DNA of 61,777 nucleotides, taken from Alphaproteobacteria bacterium (GTDB lineage Bacteria > Pseudomonadota > Alphaproteobacteria > UBA11136). The DNA lies in the NCBI GenBank assembly GCA_030739855.1, contig JASLYJ010000006.1, forward strand, positions 1-61,777, in the 5' to 3' direction. Both the position numbers and the translations under genes were made by a program. Below are positions 1 through 11,234 of the stretch, one piece after another. Each line of letters starts with the position of its first letter. Position 1 is the stretch's first letter. Below the pieces are notes generated by a model. That model searched no databases and was not told where the DNA came from. It saw only the letters and a program-made list of their open reading frames with translations.

Positions 1-2
1 TC

Positions 3-86
3 TACAGTTCCGATCAGCTTACGGAAGGCGAACGCTTAATGCGGATGCCTGAACTGAATGCCAAGCAACGCATCTACAAACCTTGA
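3..86 (+). CDS. 3' end of an unrecognised gene (partial)
   Basis: An open frame enters from the left edge and ends at TGA 84-86. It gives 27 residues ending in AKQRIYKP, charged and without hydrophobic segments. This looks like the tail of a protein whose body lies outside the window. The other two forward frames close at once, but the fragment is too short to assign a family, and it could be chance. It converges on the cytochrome remnant that follows. Confidence 0.3.
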   Translation, partial: YSSDQLTEGERLMRMPELNAKQRIYKP

Positions 87-97
87 TTGGGAGAAAT

Positions 98-256
98 CTA
101 AGGCTTGAGTCGGTCCGTGCCAAAAATGTAATCCCCGCCGGATGCTTTATTGTGGCAGGCGATACATCCCTTATCCATTCCCTTTGGGTTCTTCAGTACT
201 GAGCCGTCGGACGCGCACTTAATCCAGAACCGGTCCTGATTGATTGTTTTAATCTC
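98..256 (-). pseudogene. remnant of a c-type (P460-like) cytochrome, C-terminal part only
   Basis: Read on the minus strand, a 52-codon frame ends at TAG (98-100) and is closed upstream by TAA at 257-259. It contains the covalent haem motif C-I-A-C-H followed by a GGDYIF segment. A CxxCH close to the C terminus followed by DYIF/DYVF-type residues resembles the end of cytochrome P460 family proteins. The only ATG (176-178) would leave 26 residues, and there is no signal peptide, so this looks like a 5'-truncated gene. The haem motif is seen directly; the P460 assignment is inference from a short stretch. Confidence 0.45.
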
Positions 257-308
257 TTAGATATATCGTTAGGGATAGAGGATATAAATGCAACAGGAGT
301 AGCCATCT

Positions 309-473
309 ATGACGTTTATTAAACGCCTTCTGTATTCACTAGTTTTGTTTGTTGGGGGGTGGCTATTTAATTTTATTTTTGACATTCAATTTGCATTGGG
401 CGTTGCCGCTGGTTGGTTCATGCGGGAAGGCTATGACAACATCGCCAGTATGCTTTTCAAGATGATTAATTGA
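309..473 (+). CDS. small hydrophobic membrane protein, 54 residues
   Basis: ATG at 309 is preceded by a good ribosome site (CAGGAG at 293-298) and the frame runs to TGA at 471-473. The protein starts with a basic end (MTFIKRLL), followed by a hydrophobic stretch from about residue 7 to 37, enough for one long or two short membrane segments, and a polar tail with REGYDN. I do not recognise the family. The clear ribosome site and the hydrophobic pattern make it more likely real than chance. It stands alone, with the convergent SARP regulator ending 20 bases downstream. Confidence 0.5.
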   Translation: MTFIKRLLYSLVLFVGGWLFNFIFDIQFALGVAAGWFMREGYDNIASMLFKMIN

Positions 474-493
474 TGAATTAACGATCTTTTTGA

Positions 494-1693
494 CTAAAAC
501 GGCAGGTCTGTGGGGGAAGCCTCGGGTTGAGTTTTTTTACTATTTACGAGCAGCTCCTGGTATAGGCGCAAAGTCTCTGGCGTTGGTTCCATGCCAAAAT
601 CTTTGGTGAGTACATGCCGCCACTTCTCAAACTGAGCCTCCATCAAATCATATCTACCGAGGCGAGCTAGGTATCTTATGAGATTCTGAAGAAAGCTTTC
701 GCGGCATGGTTCACGGAAAAGGACGGTACGGCAAACCTGTGTAGCATCAACCAGATTGCCCTGTTCGGCATAACATCGCGCTAGGCTGTCCATCATTTCC
801 AGGTACATTTCGCACAATCGCTCCCGCTCCTCCGCCCACCAATCCTCATAAGGGTCACCTTCCATAAAGTCTCCACGGTAGAGACTTTTGGCATTTTCGA
901 AGTGCGTTAATGCTTCCGTGATCTTTCCCTTTTTTTCTAGTTCCCTACCTTCGAAGGCGAGTTTCTCGAAGGCCTCCGTGTCAACCCAGACCGCATCGCG
1001 TCTCAGAAGATACGACTTATCGGTTGTTTCCACAGCCTCTTCACTCAGTCCGCCGGCACGCAACTGTTTGCGCAGAAAGCAGATGACGACCTTGAGCCGC
1101 TCCCATCCGGAACGCATGTTGGTATCAGGCCACAGATATTCGATAAGACGCTCGCGGTGGATAGGACGGCCAAGACGGGCGACCAGGCATTTCAATAGCA
1201 TCACTGCCTTTTTGCGTTTCCATTTATCGACGGCCAGGCCTTCGCCGCCGACGGTCAGACAGAAACGCCCAAGCGTGTAGATTCTCAAAGGTGTCGATAC
1301 ATGAGGGTCCCTGCGCGCCAACCCGGAATCGTGGAGAAAAGCCACCGCCACAGCATCGCCATCGAAGCGATGCTTGGCATCGGCCGGTATGACCAGCGTG
1401 CTGATAGCCGCCGCCACCATTTCTCCATTCTTATGGCGGAGCCGGCAGGACTGGGCCGACCAGGTTTCACCACGCAGGAAACACGACATTCCCTCGCATT
1501 CAACAGAGCAGAGGGGCTCGCCGCTGGAATGAACGCCCTGTAGGACCTCACCACAACCAGAGCCGATGACCTCGCTCGGAGAATATCCCAGCAACCCCTC
1601 GGCACCGCTGTTCCAGCCGACAATATGCATGTTCTCGTCAATAGCCATCGCCGCCTCCGACGATAACTGCACAAGATCAACCGCACGGATCAT
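494..1693 (-). CDS. PAS-domain SARP/BTAD-family transcriptional regulator
   Basis: A one-component regulator of 399 residues. Residues about 10-120 form a PAS sensor fold (ENMHIVGWNSGAEGLLGY is a typical PAS start). About 135-215 form an OmpR-like winged helix (LGRFCLTVGG, then KRKKAVMLLKCLVA). About 245-385 form the bacterial transcriptional activator (BTAD) domain with TPR-like helices. This order is the SARP layout with a PAS sensor in front. The PAS part carries cysteines at 47, 62, 66, 71 and 83, the middle three as a CxxxCxxxxC cluster, which suggests a metal, redox or haem input (inference). Target genes cannot be told. No strong ribosome site precedes the ATG, so the message may be leaderless. 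Direct GGTTAC repeats lie just upstream. Confidence 0.82.
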   Translation of the reverse strand: MIRAVDLVQLSSEAAMAIDENMHIVGWNSGAEGLLGYSPSEVIGSGCGEVLQGVHSSGEPLCSVECEGMSCFLRGETWSAQSCRLRHKNGEMVAAAISTLVIPADAKHRFDGDAVAVAFLHDSGLARRDPHVSTPLRIYTLGRFCLTVGGEGLAVDKWKRKKAVMLLKCLVARLGRPIHRERLIEYLWPDTNMRSGWERLKVVICFLRKQLRAGGLSEEAVETTDKSYLLRRDAVWVDTEAFEKLAFEGRELEKKGKITEALTHFENAKSLYRGDFMEGDPYEDWWAEERERLCEMYLEMMDSLARCYAEQGNLVDATQVCRTVLFREPCRESFLQNLIRYLARLGRYDLMEAQFEKWRHVLTKDFGMEPTPETLRLYQELLVNSKKTQPEASPTDLPF

Positions 1694-1711
1694 ACTTGCA
1701 CCATAAGATTC

Positions 1712-1728
1712 GGTTACCCGCTGGTTAC
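1712..1728 (-). promoter_or_regulatory. GGTTAC direct repeat, possible SARP operator
   Basis: GGTTAC occurs at 1712-1717 and again at 1723-1728, exactly 11 bp apart, between the SARP gene start (1693) and tRNA-Glu. SARP proteins are known to bind short direct repeats at 11-bp spacing overlapping the -35 region. On the minus strand the repeats read GTAACC and are followed after six bases by TATGGT, a possible -10, and then the ATG. Autoregulation is an inference. Confidence 0.35.
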
Positions 1729-1897
1729 ATTACGTCTTTCACTTTGCTGGAAGAAGCAAAAAAGACACAGGCGACAATTTCAGGTTATTTTGCGTTCCTT
1801 TCAAAATAGCCACCGTGTAGCTATTCGCGTGAGGCTGAGGACTTGTCGCCTTGGAGGTGATGGAGTAAGACTTTTTCCGCGTGCTGGCCTCACCCAC

Positions 1898-1973
1898 GTC
1901 CCCTTCGTCTAGAGGCCTAGGACACCGGCCTCTCACGCCGGCAACAGGGGTTCGAATCCCCTAGGGGACGCCA
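1898..1973 (+). tRNA. tRNA-Glu (anticodon CTC)
   Basis: A 76-nt cloverleaf with encoded CCA. The acceptor stem GTCCCCT pairs with AGGGGAC. The anticodon stem CCGGC/GCCGG encloses loop CTCTCAC, giving anticodon CTC for the GAG codon. The T arm is CAGGGGTTCGAATCCCC-like with a normal TTCGAAT loop. It lies alone between two minus-strand genes. Confidence 0.96.
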
Positions 1974-2003
1974 ATTATTTCAATGACCTGACTGCCAGAA
2001 CAT

Positions 2004-5787
<3,784 letters not shown>

Positions 5788-5794
5788 CTATTTT

Positions 5795-6703
5795 CTAGAA
5801 CACCCAATCCCAGACCTGGGAAAAATAGGACTTTTCTTCCTCTTCCTTTTCCCCGCCTTCCTTTTTGGTCAGGCTATAACGGTTCTCTACTTCGGACTTG
5901 AGGGTTTCGTATTCCTTAAGAAGACCGTTCTCTTCCAGTAGGGCGTAGGTATCCCGATGCCAGGGATTATCAGGGAAATTATGACCCAGAACAGCAGCTA
6001 CCTTGCGCGCTTCCGTCACCATGCCCAAGGCGAGATAGGCCTCCACCATTCGGTGCAGGGCCTCCGGGATATGGGCGGTGGTCTCGTATTCCTCCACCAC
6101 AGACCGGAACCGATTGGTGGCGGCTAGGTAATTTTCCCGCTGCAGGTAATAGCGGCCGATGGTCATGTTTTTTCCCGCCAGGTGGCTGAGGATTAGGTTG
6201 AGCTTCAGCTCGGCGTTTTTGGCGTATTTGGCGTTAGGGAAGCGGATAACTAACTCCTCGAAGGCCTCTAGTGCCATCTCCGTATTTTTCTGGTCACGCG
6301 AAACGTCGGTGATCCTCTCGTAATAGCACAGCGCCTTGAGATAATAGGCGTAGGGGGTGTCCACATGGCTAGGATGTAGTTGGATGAAGCGATTGAGGAT
6401 AAGAACAGCACCATCATATTCGTTCTTCTTGTAGAAGGCGAAGGCGGCCATGATTTGGCCTTTGGTGGCCCAAGCCGAATATGGATGCTGGCGCTCTACC
6501 TCTTCGAACAGTTCCGCCGCCTCTATGTAGTTTTCGGTCATGAGTTCATTCATGGCCTCATTGTAGAGAGATTCTGCCGACTGTTCTGCGTAGGTGGTTT
6601 CTTCAGTGGTGGTGACCTCACAGGCAGCTAGAAGCCCCCCTAGACCAAGAGAGGCGATAAGGTTAAGAACGGCCTTAAAGGAGTACGTCGGGCGTGGCGT
6701 CAT
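5795..6703 (-). CDS. bamD: outer membrane assembly lipoprotein BamD
   Basis: Essential lipoprotein of the Bam complex, which inserts beta-barrel proteins into the outer membrane; 302 residues. The signal peptide ends in lipobox LAAC with Cys28 as the lipidated residue. Five TPR-like repeats follow, beginning with AESLYNEAMNELMTENY and containing the family sequence RHPYSxWA in the form RQHPYSAWA. The tail after residue 275 is acidic and lysine-rich. It starts the bamD-recN-ligA unit and is separated from lpxC by a strong hairpin terminator. Confidence 0.94.
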   Translation of the reverse strand: MTPRPTYSFKAVLNLIASLGLGGLLAACEVTTTEETTYAEQSAESLYNEAMNELMTENYIEAAELFEEVERQHPYSAWATKGQIMAAFAFYKKNEYDGAVLILNRFIQLHPSHVDTPYAYYLKALCYYERITDVSRDQKNTEMALEAFEELVIRFPNAKYAKNAELKLNLILSHLAGKNMTIGRYYLQRENYLAATNRFRSVVEEYETTAHIPEALHRMVEAYLALGMVTEARKVAAVLGHNFPDNPWHRDTYALLEENGLLKEYETLKSEVENRYSLTKKEGGEKEEEEKSYFSQVWDWVF

Positions 6704-6815
6704 TCTTTATTGTAAACAGGGAGCCGCGATAAAAGCAGTATACCACGAGCGTTGGAGAAGTCGGATAATATCATAAAGTCCGCCGCCCTGGCACGGCATC
6801 ATATGCCCCGGGAGG

Positions 6816-6847
6816 GAAAAACGGCCCCAAGGAGAGGCCGTTTTTTT
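6816..6847. terminator. bidirectional Rho-independent terminator between lpxC and bamD
   Basis: The arms AAAACGGCC (6818-6826) and GGCCGTTTT (6836-6844) enclose a 9-base loop and are bordered by A-run and T-run, so the hairpin can stop transcripts in either direction. It lies 35 bases after the lpxC stop, so it should separate the cell-wall cluster from bamD-recN-ligA. Confidence 0.85.
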
Positions 6848-6881
6848 GTGCGAGCAGAAGGAGGTAAGAGGGGGAGGAATT

Positions 6882-7880
6882 TCAGGCCGAGGCGACCAGT
6901 GCTGTTTCCCTTACGCCCCGCGGCATAGCCATGTCGTCGGGAGGAGGAAAATCGTTGCTTATTTCACAGAGACACCAGGATTCGTCATCGGAGAACAGAG
7001 CTTCAAGAAGGCTGTGGTTAAGGTTATGGCCGGAGCGGATGCCGTGGAAATGGCCAATCAGCGGAGAGCCGGCGAGATAGAGATCGCCGAAGGAATCAAG
7101 AACTTTGTGACGCACGAATTCATCTTTGTAGCGAAGACCGTCTTCGTTGAGAACTTGACCGCCGCTGATGACCACGGCGTTGTCTAGGGACCCACCCAAG
7201 GCTAGTCCAGAATCACGTAGGTCGTCCACTTCATGGAGGAAACCGAAGGTGCGGGCACGGCTGATTTCTGATTTAAAGGCGTCACCGGCGAAATGGAACA
7301 GGTAGTTTTGTCGGGAAATGGCGGCACTATCGAAATCGATTTCCATGTTAATCGAAAAAACATCAAGAGAATCAACCACCGGGGTAAGGGAGGCGAAGCT
7401 ACTGCCTTGGGTCACGGAAACGGATTTGAGCACGCGGATAGCGTGGCGTGGCACATCCTGTTCAACGATTCCCGCACATTCGATGAGAAATACAAAGGGT
7501 GCAGCACTGCCGTCCATGGCGGGAATCTCGCCGCCCTTGATTTCTACCAAGAGATTATCGATGCTGCAGCCCGCCAGTGCCGCCATGAGATGCTCCACTG
7601 TGGAGATGGAGACATCTGTGCCGTCGCTCAGCGCGGTGCATAGCCGGGTATCGGAAATCCGGCTCCAATGGGCAGGGATACAGACATTGCCACCAGCAAT
7701 GTCGCTGCGGCGAAAGACGATGCCGGTATTTGGTTCAGCAGGATGCAGAGTGATAGAGATGTTTTCACCACTATGCAGGGTGATACCGCTGCAATTGATG
7801 GCACTTTTTAGGGTCCGTTGCATGGCAGGCTTGCCACGCGCTTTTTTAAGGGATTTCTTCTTATTTGTGTTTTTTTTCAT
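6882..7880 (-). CDS. lpxC: UDP-3-O-acyl-N-acetylglucosamine deacetylase LpxC
   Basis: Zinc amidase that commits UDP-acyl-GlcNAc to lipid A synthesis. The first zinc histidine lies in STVEHLMAAL (His96). The other ligands lie in FVRHKVLDSFGDL, and the catalytic His is in the IGHFHGIRSGHNLNH stretch. The length is 332, versus about 305 for E. coli. The excess is an N-terminal arm with eight lysines in the first 17 residues. A second ATG at 7823 (MQRTLKS) would give a standard length, but neither start has a strong ribosome site. The gene sits where lpxC normally follows ftsZ, but here it follows ftsA. Confidence 0.94.
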   Translation of the reverse strand: MKKNTNKKKSLKKARGKPAMQRTLKSAINCSGITLHSGENISITLHPAEPNTGIVFRRSDIAGGNVCIPAHWSRISDTRLCTALSDGTDVSISTVEHLMAALAGCSIDNLLVEIKGGEIPAMDGSAAPFVFLIECAGIVEQDVPRHAIRVLKSVSVTQGSSFASLTPVVDSLDVFSINMEIDFDSAAISRQNYLFHFAGDAFKSEISRARTFGFLHEVDDLRDSGLALGGSLDNAVVISGGQVLNEDGLRYKDEFVRHKVLDSFGDLYLAGSPLIGHFHGIRSGHNLNHSLLEALFSDDESWCLCEISNDFPPPDDMAMPRGVRETALVASA

Positions 7881-7963
7881 TTAAAACGCCTGGCGAGTGA
7901 TTGGTAAAAACGGCGAAAAAAACAGAAGAACAGGAAATAATTTACTGAAAAATACTGAAAGCT

Positions 7964-7990
7964 TTGTGATTCAATAAAATATTTTCACAA
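7964..7990. promoter_or_regulatory. inverted repeat TTGTGA-N15-TCACAA in the ftsA-lpxC gap
   Basis: In the AT-rich gap 7881-8144, TTGTGA (7964-7969) and TCACAA (7985-7990) form a perfect 6-bp inverted repeat around an A/T-rich centre. It lies about 85-110 bp before the lpxC start and could be an operator or part of its promoter. The rest of the gap has no gene that I can see. Confidence 0.25.
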
Positions 7991-8144
7991 TCCTTTACTT
8001 AAAAACCAAAACACCCTGAAGGATATGTATCAGTATCTTCCAGAGCACTCAAATCACTCTTTATTGCATTTTGTTACAACATGAATCTCCACGATTCGCA
8101 CTCCCCGACCCGGAAAAGAGGGCAGCATAATGCCGTGCAAAATG

Positions 8145-9386
8145 TTAAAAACACTCACGTAACCACAAGCTAAGACGGTTGAAAAAACCATCCGGTCTCT
8201 CCATCCAGCCGTGTGCGCTTACGGGCATGGCGGCTGTATTCCGTTTGGCGTAGATCAGAAGGCCTGCGCAGGTGGAAAAGGCGGGCCCTCTAGTGGCTTC
8301 GGCGAGCCCATTTATATGTATCGGTTTCCCGGTGCGAACTTTCTTGTCGAAGATCATAGCTGTAAGATCTTGGATTCCCTGCATCTGGCTGGCACCACCG
8401 GTAAGTACAACCCACTGGCCAGCCACCTTATCGAAGCCGCTTCTCTCCAGAAGGTCGCGTGCCATTTCCAGGATTTCTTCGAGCCGCGGCCGGATAATTC
8501 CGATCAGCAGAGACTTGGGTACATGGTTGGGAAGGGCGTGAACTTCCTCGCCGATGGGTGGGACGTCGATACAGTCGCGATCGTCCATATCTGAAGGGAT
8601 GGCGTTGCCGTAGAGGGCCTTTATGCGCTCGGCATTGGCCATTGTGGTGGACAACCCCCGTGCGATGTCACTAGTCACGTGGTGTCCGCCCAATGGCACG
8701 CTTCCCGTAAAGACAATGTTGCCGTCGAAGAAGACGGAGAGGGAAGTGGTGCCACCACCCATGTCGATACAGGTAACGCCAAGGTCCATTTCATCCTCCA
8801 CCAGACTCGAGAGGCCCGAGGCGTAGGCCGAGAGCACCACGTCCTGGATTTCAAGATGGCAGCGGGAAAGGCAGTTGCTGAGGTTCCGCAGTGCCACGTG
8901 GGTCACGGAAACTAGGTGTATGTTGACACCCAGATGTTCACCGAACATACCGCGTGGGTCGCGGATGCTACGGCTACCGTCTATGGAATAGGTCGTGGGG
9001 ATGGAATGGATGATTTCTCTATCTTTTAGCTGGTGGTTTTTCATCCCGTGCTGAAAGATGCGGCGTAGGTCACCATCACTAATTTCGTGCCCGGCGATAT
9101 CCGTTTCGACGCTAAAATTTTGCGAAAGTGGTTGTCCACCTGAAATATTGACGATGACACTACGGATGGTTTCCTCGGCCATTTTTTCGGCAGTATGTAC
9201 GGCGCTAGCGATAGATTCGGCCGCGACGTCCATATCCACGATGACACCACCGCGAAGGCCGTTAGCAGCGTGATGTCCGATGCCCACCACCCGCGCCCCG
9301 CTCCGGCTGTCGGCATTTTTGCGGGCGACAAAACAGCAGATTTTTGTCGTCCCTACGTCCAGTACTGTGATCAGATCGTTACGCAC
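8145..9386 (-). CDS. ftsA: cell division protein FtsA
   Basis: Actin-fold ATPase that ties FtsZ filaments to the inner membrane; 413 residues. Phosphate-binding loops are seen in TVLDVGTTKICCFVAR (residues 7-22) and CIDMGGGTTSLSVF, with the adenosine motif VVLTGGASQMQG. The C-terminal end FFNRLSLWLRECF is an amphipathic helix of the kind used for membrane targeting. It follows ftsQ by 46 bases. Its normal downstream partner ftsZ is absent here; the next gene is lpxC. Confidence 0.95.
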   Translation of the reverse strand: MRNDLITVLDVGTTKICCFVARKNADSRSGARVVGIGHHAANGLRGGVIVDMDVAAESIASAVHTAEKMAEETIRSVIVNISGGQPLSQNFSVETDIAGHEISDGDLRRIFQHGMKNHQLKDREIIHSIPTTYSIDGSRSIRDPRGMFGEHLGVNIHLVSVTHVALRNLSNCLSRCHLEIQDVVLSAYASGLSSLVEDEMDLGVTCIDMGGGTTSLSVFFDGNIVFTGSVPLGGHHVTSDIARGLSTTMANAERIKALYGNAIPSDMDDRDCIDVPPIGEEVHALPNHVPKSLLIGIIRPRLEEILEMARDLLERSGFDKVAGQWVVLTGGASQMQGIQDLTAMIFDKKVRTGKPIHINGLAEATRGPAFSTCAGLLIYAKRNTAAMPVSAHGWMERPDGFFNRLSLWLRECF

Positions 9387-9432
9387 ATTTCCCTCGTTTG
9401 CTTGTTCTTTTTTCTATCCACCGTTCTCATTC

Positions 9433-10323
9433 TCATGTATCGCGGCCGCCTTCTTTGCGCCGGTTGCGCAGTTTCCCCATGGCCTCTTCCGAAAGCTGTA
9501 TCACCAACCTGTCGGGAAGGCGCAGATCGATAACCACCACATCGCGGGCGAGAATTTTGTGACGCTGTTCGAGTTTTCGTAGAGTTTCCCAAGCCTGTTT
9601 CTGATTTTCCGTTGGCAGTCGTACAAGAATGCCCGCATCAAGTTGTAGGTCCCAGCGCCGCTCGCTTACACGAATGGCGGCCACGACACGCTTTTGCAGT
9701 TCCGGTCCGCTGGACATGACAGAAAGTAGTTCCTTGGTATGACGAGGTGCGTCGGTGCCGACGATGTAGGGAAGATGTACAAAACGATTCAGTTCATCGT
9801 GGGCCAGAATTACGCCATCCTCATCTACCACCACAAGATGGCCTTCCTTTTGCCACAGAGCTAAGGGGCGGCGTTCGGTGATGTGGATATGGAGAACGCC
9901 GTCGAGGTGACGTTCGATAGCGGCACTCTTGACCCAGCTGATGGTTTTAAGTCTTCTGCGAGCAATCTCCGGATCAAAGGTAATCAGGGCTTGCCCGTAT
10001 TCTATGCCGAGCGTTGCTAGCACTGCCGTGCAGGTGGTCTCGGAGCATCCCTTCACAAGCACATCACGAACAATAAATCCGGCCTCTGCTGAGAGTTCGA
10101 TGGCCCGCCAGCGCAGGGTCTGGCTTAGCTCCACCGCCTGTTGTGAAAGCAACGGCCAGCCTAGTGTGGCCGCTACCGCCACGGGCAGAAACCCGAGCCT
10201 TGCCTTCCACAGAACTGGATGGCGCGTCCGCAGAGGCGCCATGCGCACGGCGTGTCCGGAGGTCGCTTTGTTGCGTCTAGGAAGGAGACGGCGCCACAGG
10301 ATGGATTGTATTAAGTGTCGCAT
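9433..10323 (-). CDS. ftsQ: cell division protein FtsQ (DivIB)
   Basis: Bitopic divisome protein that binds FtsL and FtsB in the periplasm. A basic cytoplasmic end is followed by one membrane segment at roughly residues 42-60, a POTRA domain (VRDVLVKGCSETT onward, strand pattern up to the IHITERRPLALW block) and the FtsQ/DivIB domain. The total length, about 296, is normal. I use the ATG at 10323 (MRHLIQ); the upstream ATG at 10344 is possible but lies deeper within ddl. Either start overlaps ddl. Confidence 0.9.
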   Translation of the reverse strand: MRHLIQSILWRRLLPRRNKATSGHAVRMAPLRTRHPVLWKARLGFLPVAVAATLGWPLLSQQAVELSQTLRWRAIELSAEAGFIVRDVLVKGCSETTCTAVLATLGIEYGQALITFDPEIARRRLKTISWVKSAAIERHLDGVLHIHITERRPLALWQKEGHLVVVDEDGVILAHDELNRFVHLPYIVGTDAPRHTKELLSVMSSGPELQKRVVAAIRVSERRWDLQLDAGILVRLPTENQKQAWETLRKLEQRHKILARDVVVIDLRLPDRLVIQLSEEAMGKLRNRRKEGGRDT

Positions 10324-11234
10324 GCAGCTTTCTCCACCATCCATTTCACCAGTTCGTCGAAAGAAATTCCGGCCTTGGCAGCGATTTCCGGCAGCAGCGA
10401 TTTCGGCGTCATGCCGGGTTGGGTGTTGACCTCAAGGATAAATAACTTCGTGGCACCTTCGCCGATGTCGTCATAGCGGAAATCAACCCTGCTCACCCCG
10501 CGACAGCCCAGGGTTTGATGGGCTAGAAGCGCTAGCCGTGTGGCTTCCTTGGTGTCTTTCTTAGGTAGCAGCGCGGGGACGATGTGTTCGGCCATGTGGT
10601 CGTCACTGTATTTGGCCTCGTAATCGTAGAATTCTTGCTTGGGGCGGATTTCTAGAACGCCAAGGGCCTTGTCGTCCATGATGCCTACAGTGAGTTCCCG
10701 TCCGGGGATGTAGGTCTCGGCCATAACTCTGTCACAGTAGGGCCAGGAGGTATGCTCGAAGGGAAGAGACTCGTCATTGTCGGTGACAATGTGCACGCCT
10801 ACACTAGAGCCTTCATTAAGAGGCTTGATAACGTAAGGTCGTTTCATTACGTCGCCGGCCAGCACCTCGTCGCGGTGGACAATCTTGCCCTTGGGGCAGG
10901 GGATGCCGACCTGGGTGAAGAGGCGGTTAGCTACAGGTTTGTTCATGGCTAGGGCCGATGCGAGAACACCGGAATGGGTGTAGGGCAGTGCCATCAGTTC
11001 TAACAGTCCTTGAAGGCAGCCATCTTCCCCGTAGCGGCCGTGCAGGGCGTTAAAGACAACGTCCGGCCTGGGAAATAGCTTGGATAGCAGCGCCTCTACG
11101 TCATGGGTGGCGTCAATGGTGGTGACGCTGTGGCCCGTATTGCGCAGAGATTCGGCCACATTACTGCCGCTGATTAGCGAAATCTCGCGTTCTGCGGACC
11201 GGCCTCCCATGATGACGGCTACATGTTTACTCAT
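10311..11234 (-). CDS. ddl: D-alanine-D-alanine ligase
   Basis: Joins two D-alanines for the peptidoglycan stem peptide. It is an ATP-grasp enzyme with N-terminal VAVIMGGRSAEREISL, the ATP-grasp core (VIKPLNEGSSVGV), and C-terminal metal-site residues in LEVNTQPGMTP. The start at 11234 (MSKHVAV) shares ATGA with the murB stop, which fits the pattern of the cluster; 307 residues is the usual size. Confidence 0.95.
   Translation of the reverse strand: MSKHVAVIMGGRSAEREISLISGSNVAESLRNTGHSVTTIDATHDVEALLSKLFPRPDVVFNALHGRYGEDGCLQGLLELMALPYTHSGVLASALAMNKPVANRLFTQVGIPCPKGKIVHRDEVLAGDVMKRPYVIKPLNEGSSVGVHIVTDNDESLPFEHTSWPYCDRVMAETYIPGRELTVGIMDDKALGVLEIRPKQEFYDYEAKYSDDHMAEHIVPALLPKKDTKEATRLALLAHQTLGCRGVSRVDFRYDDIGEGATKLFILEVNTQPGMTPKSLLPEIAAKAGISFDELVKWMVEKAACDT

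Noticed and set aside
1739..1936. 65-codon minus-strand frame
   Set aside because: It runs into tRNA-Glu and shows no protein-like features or ribosome site.
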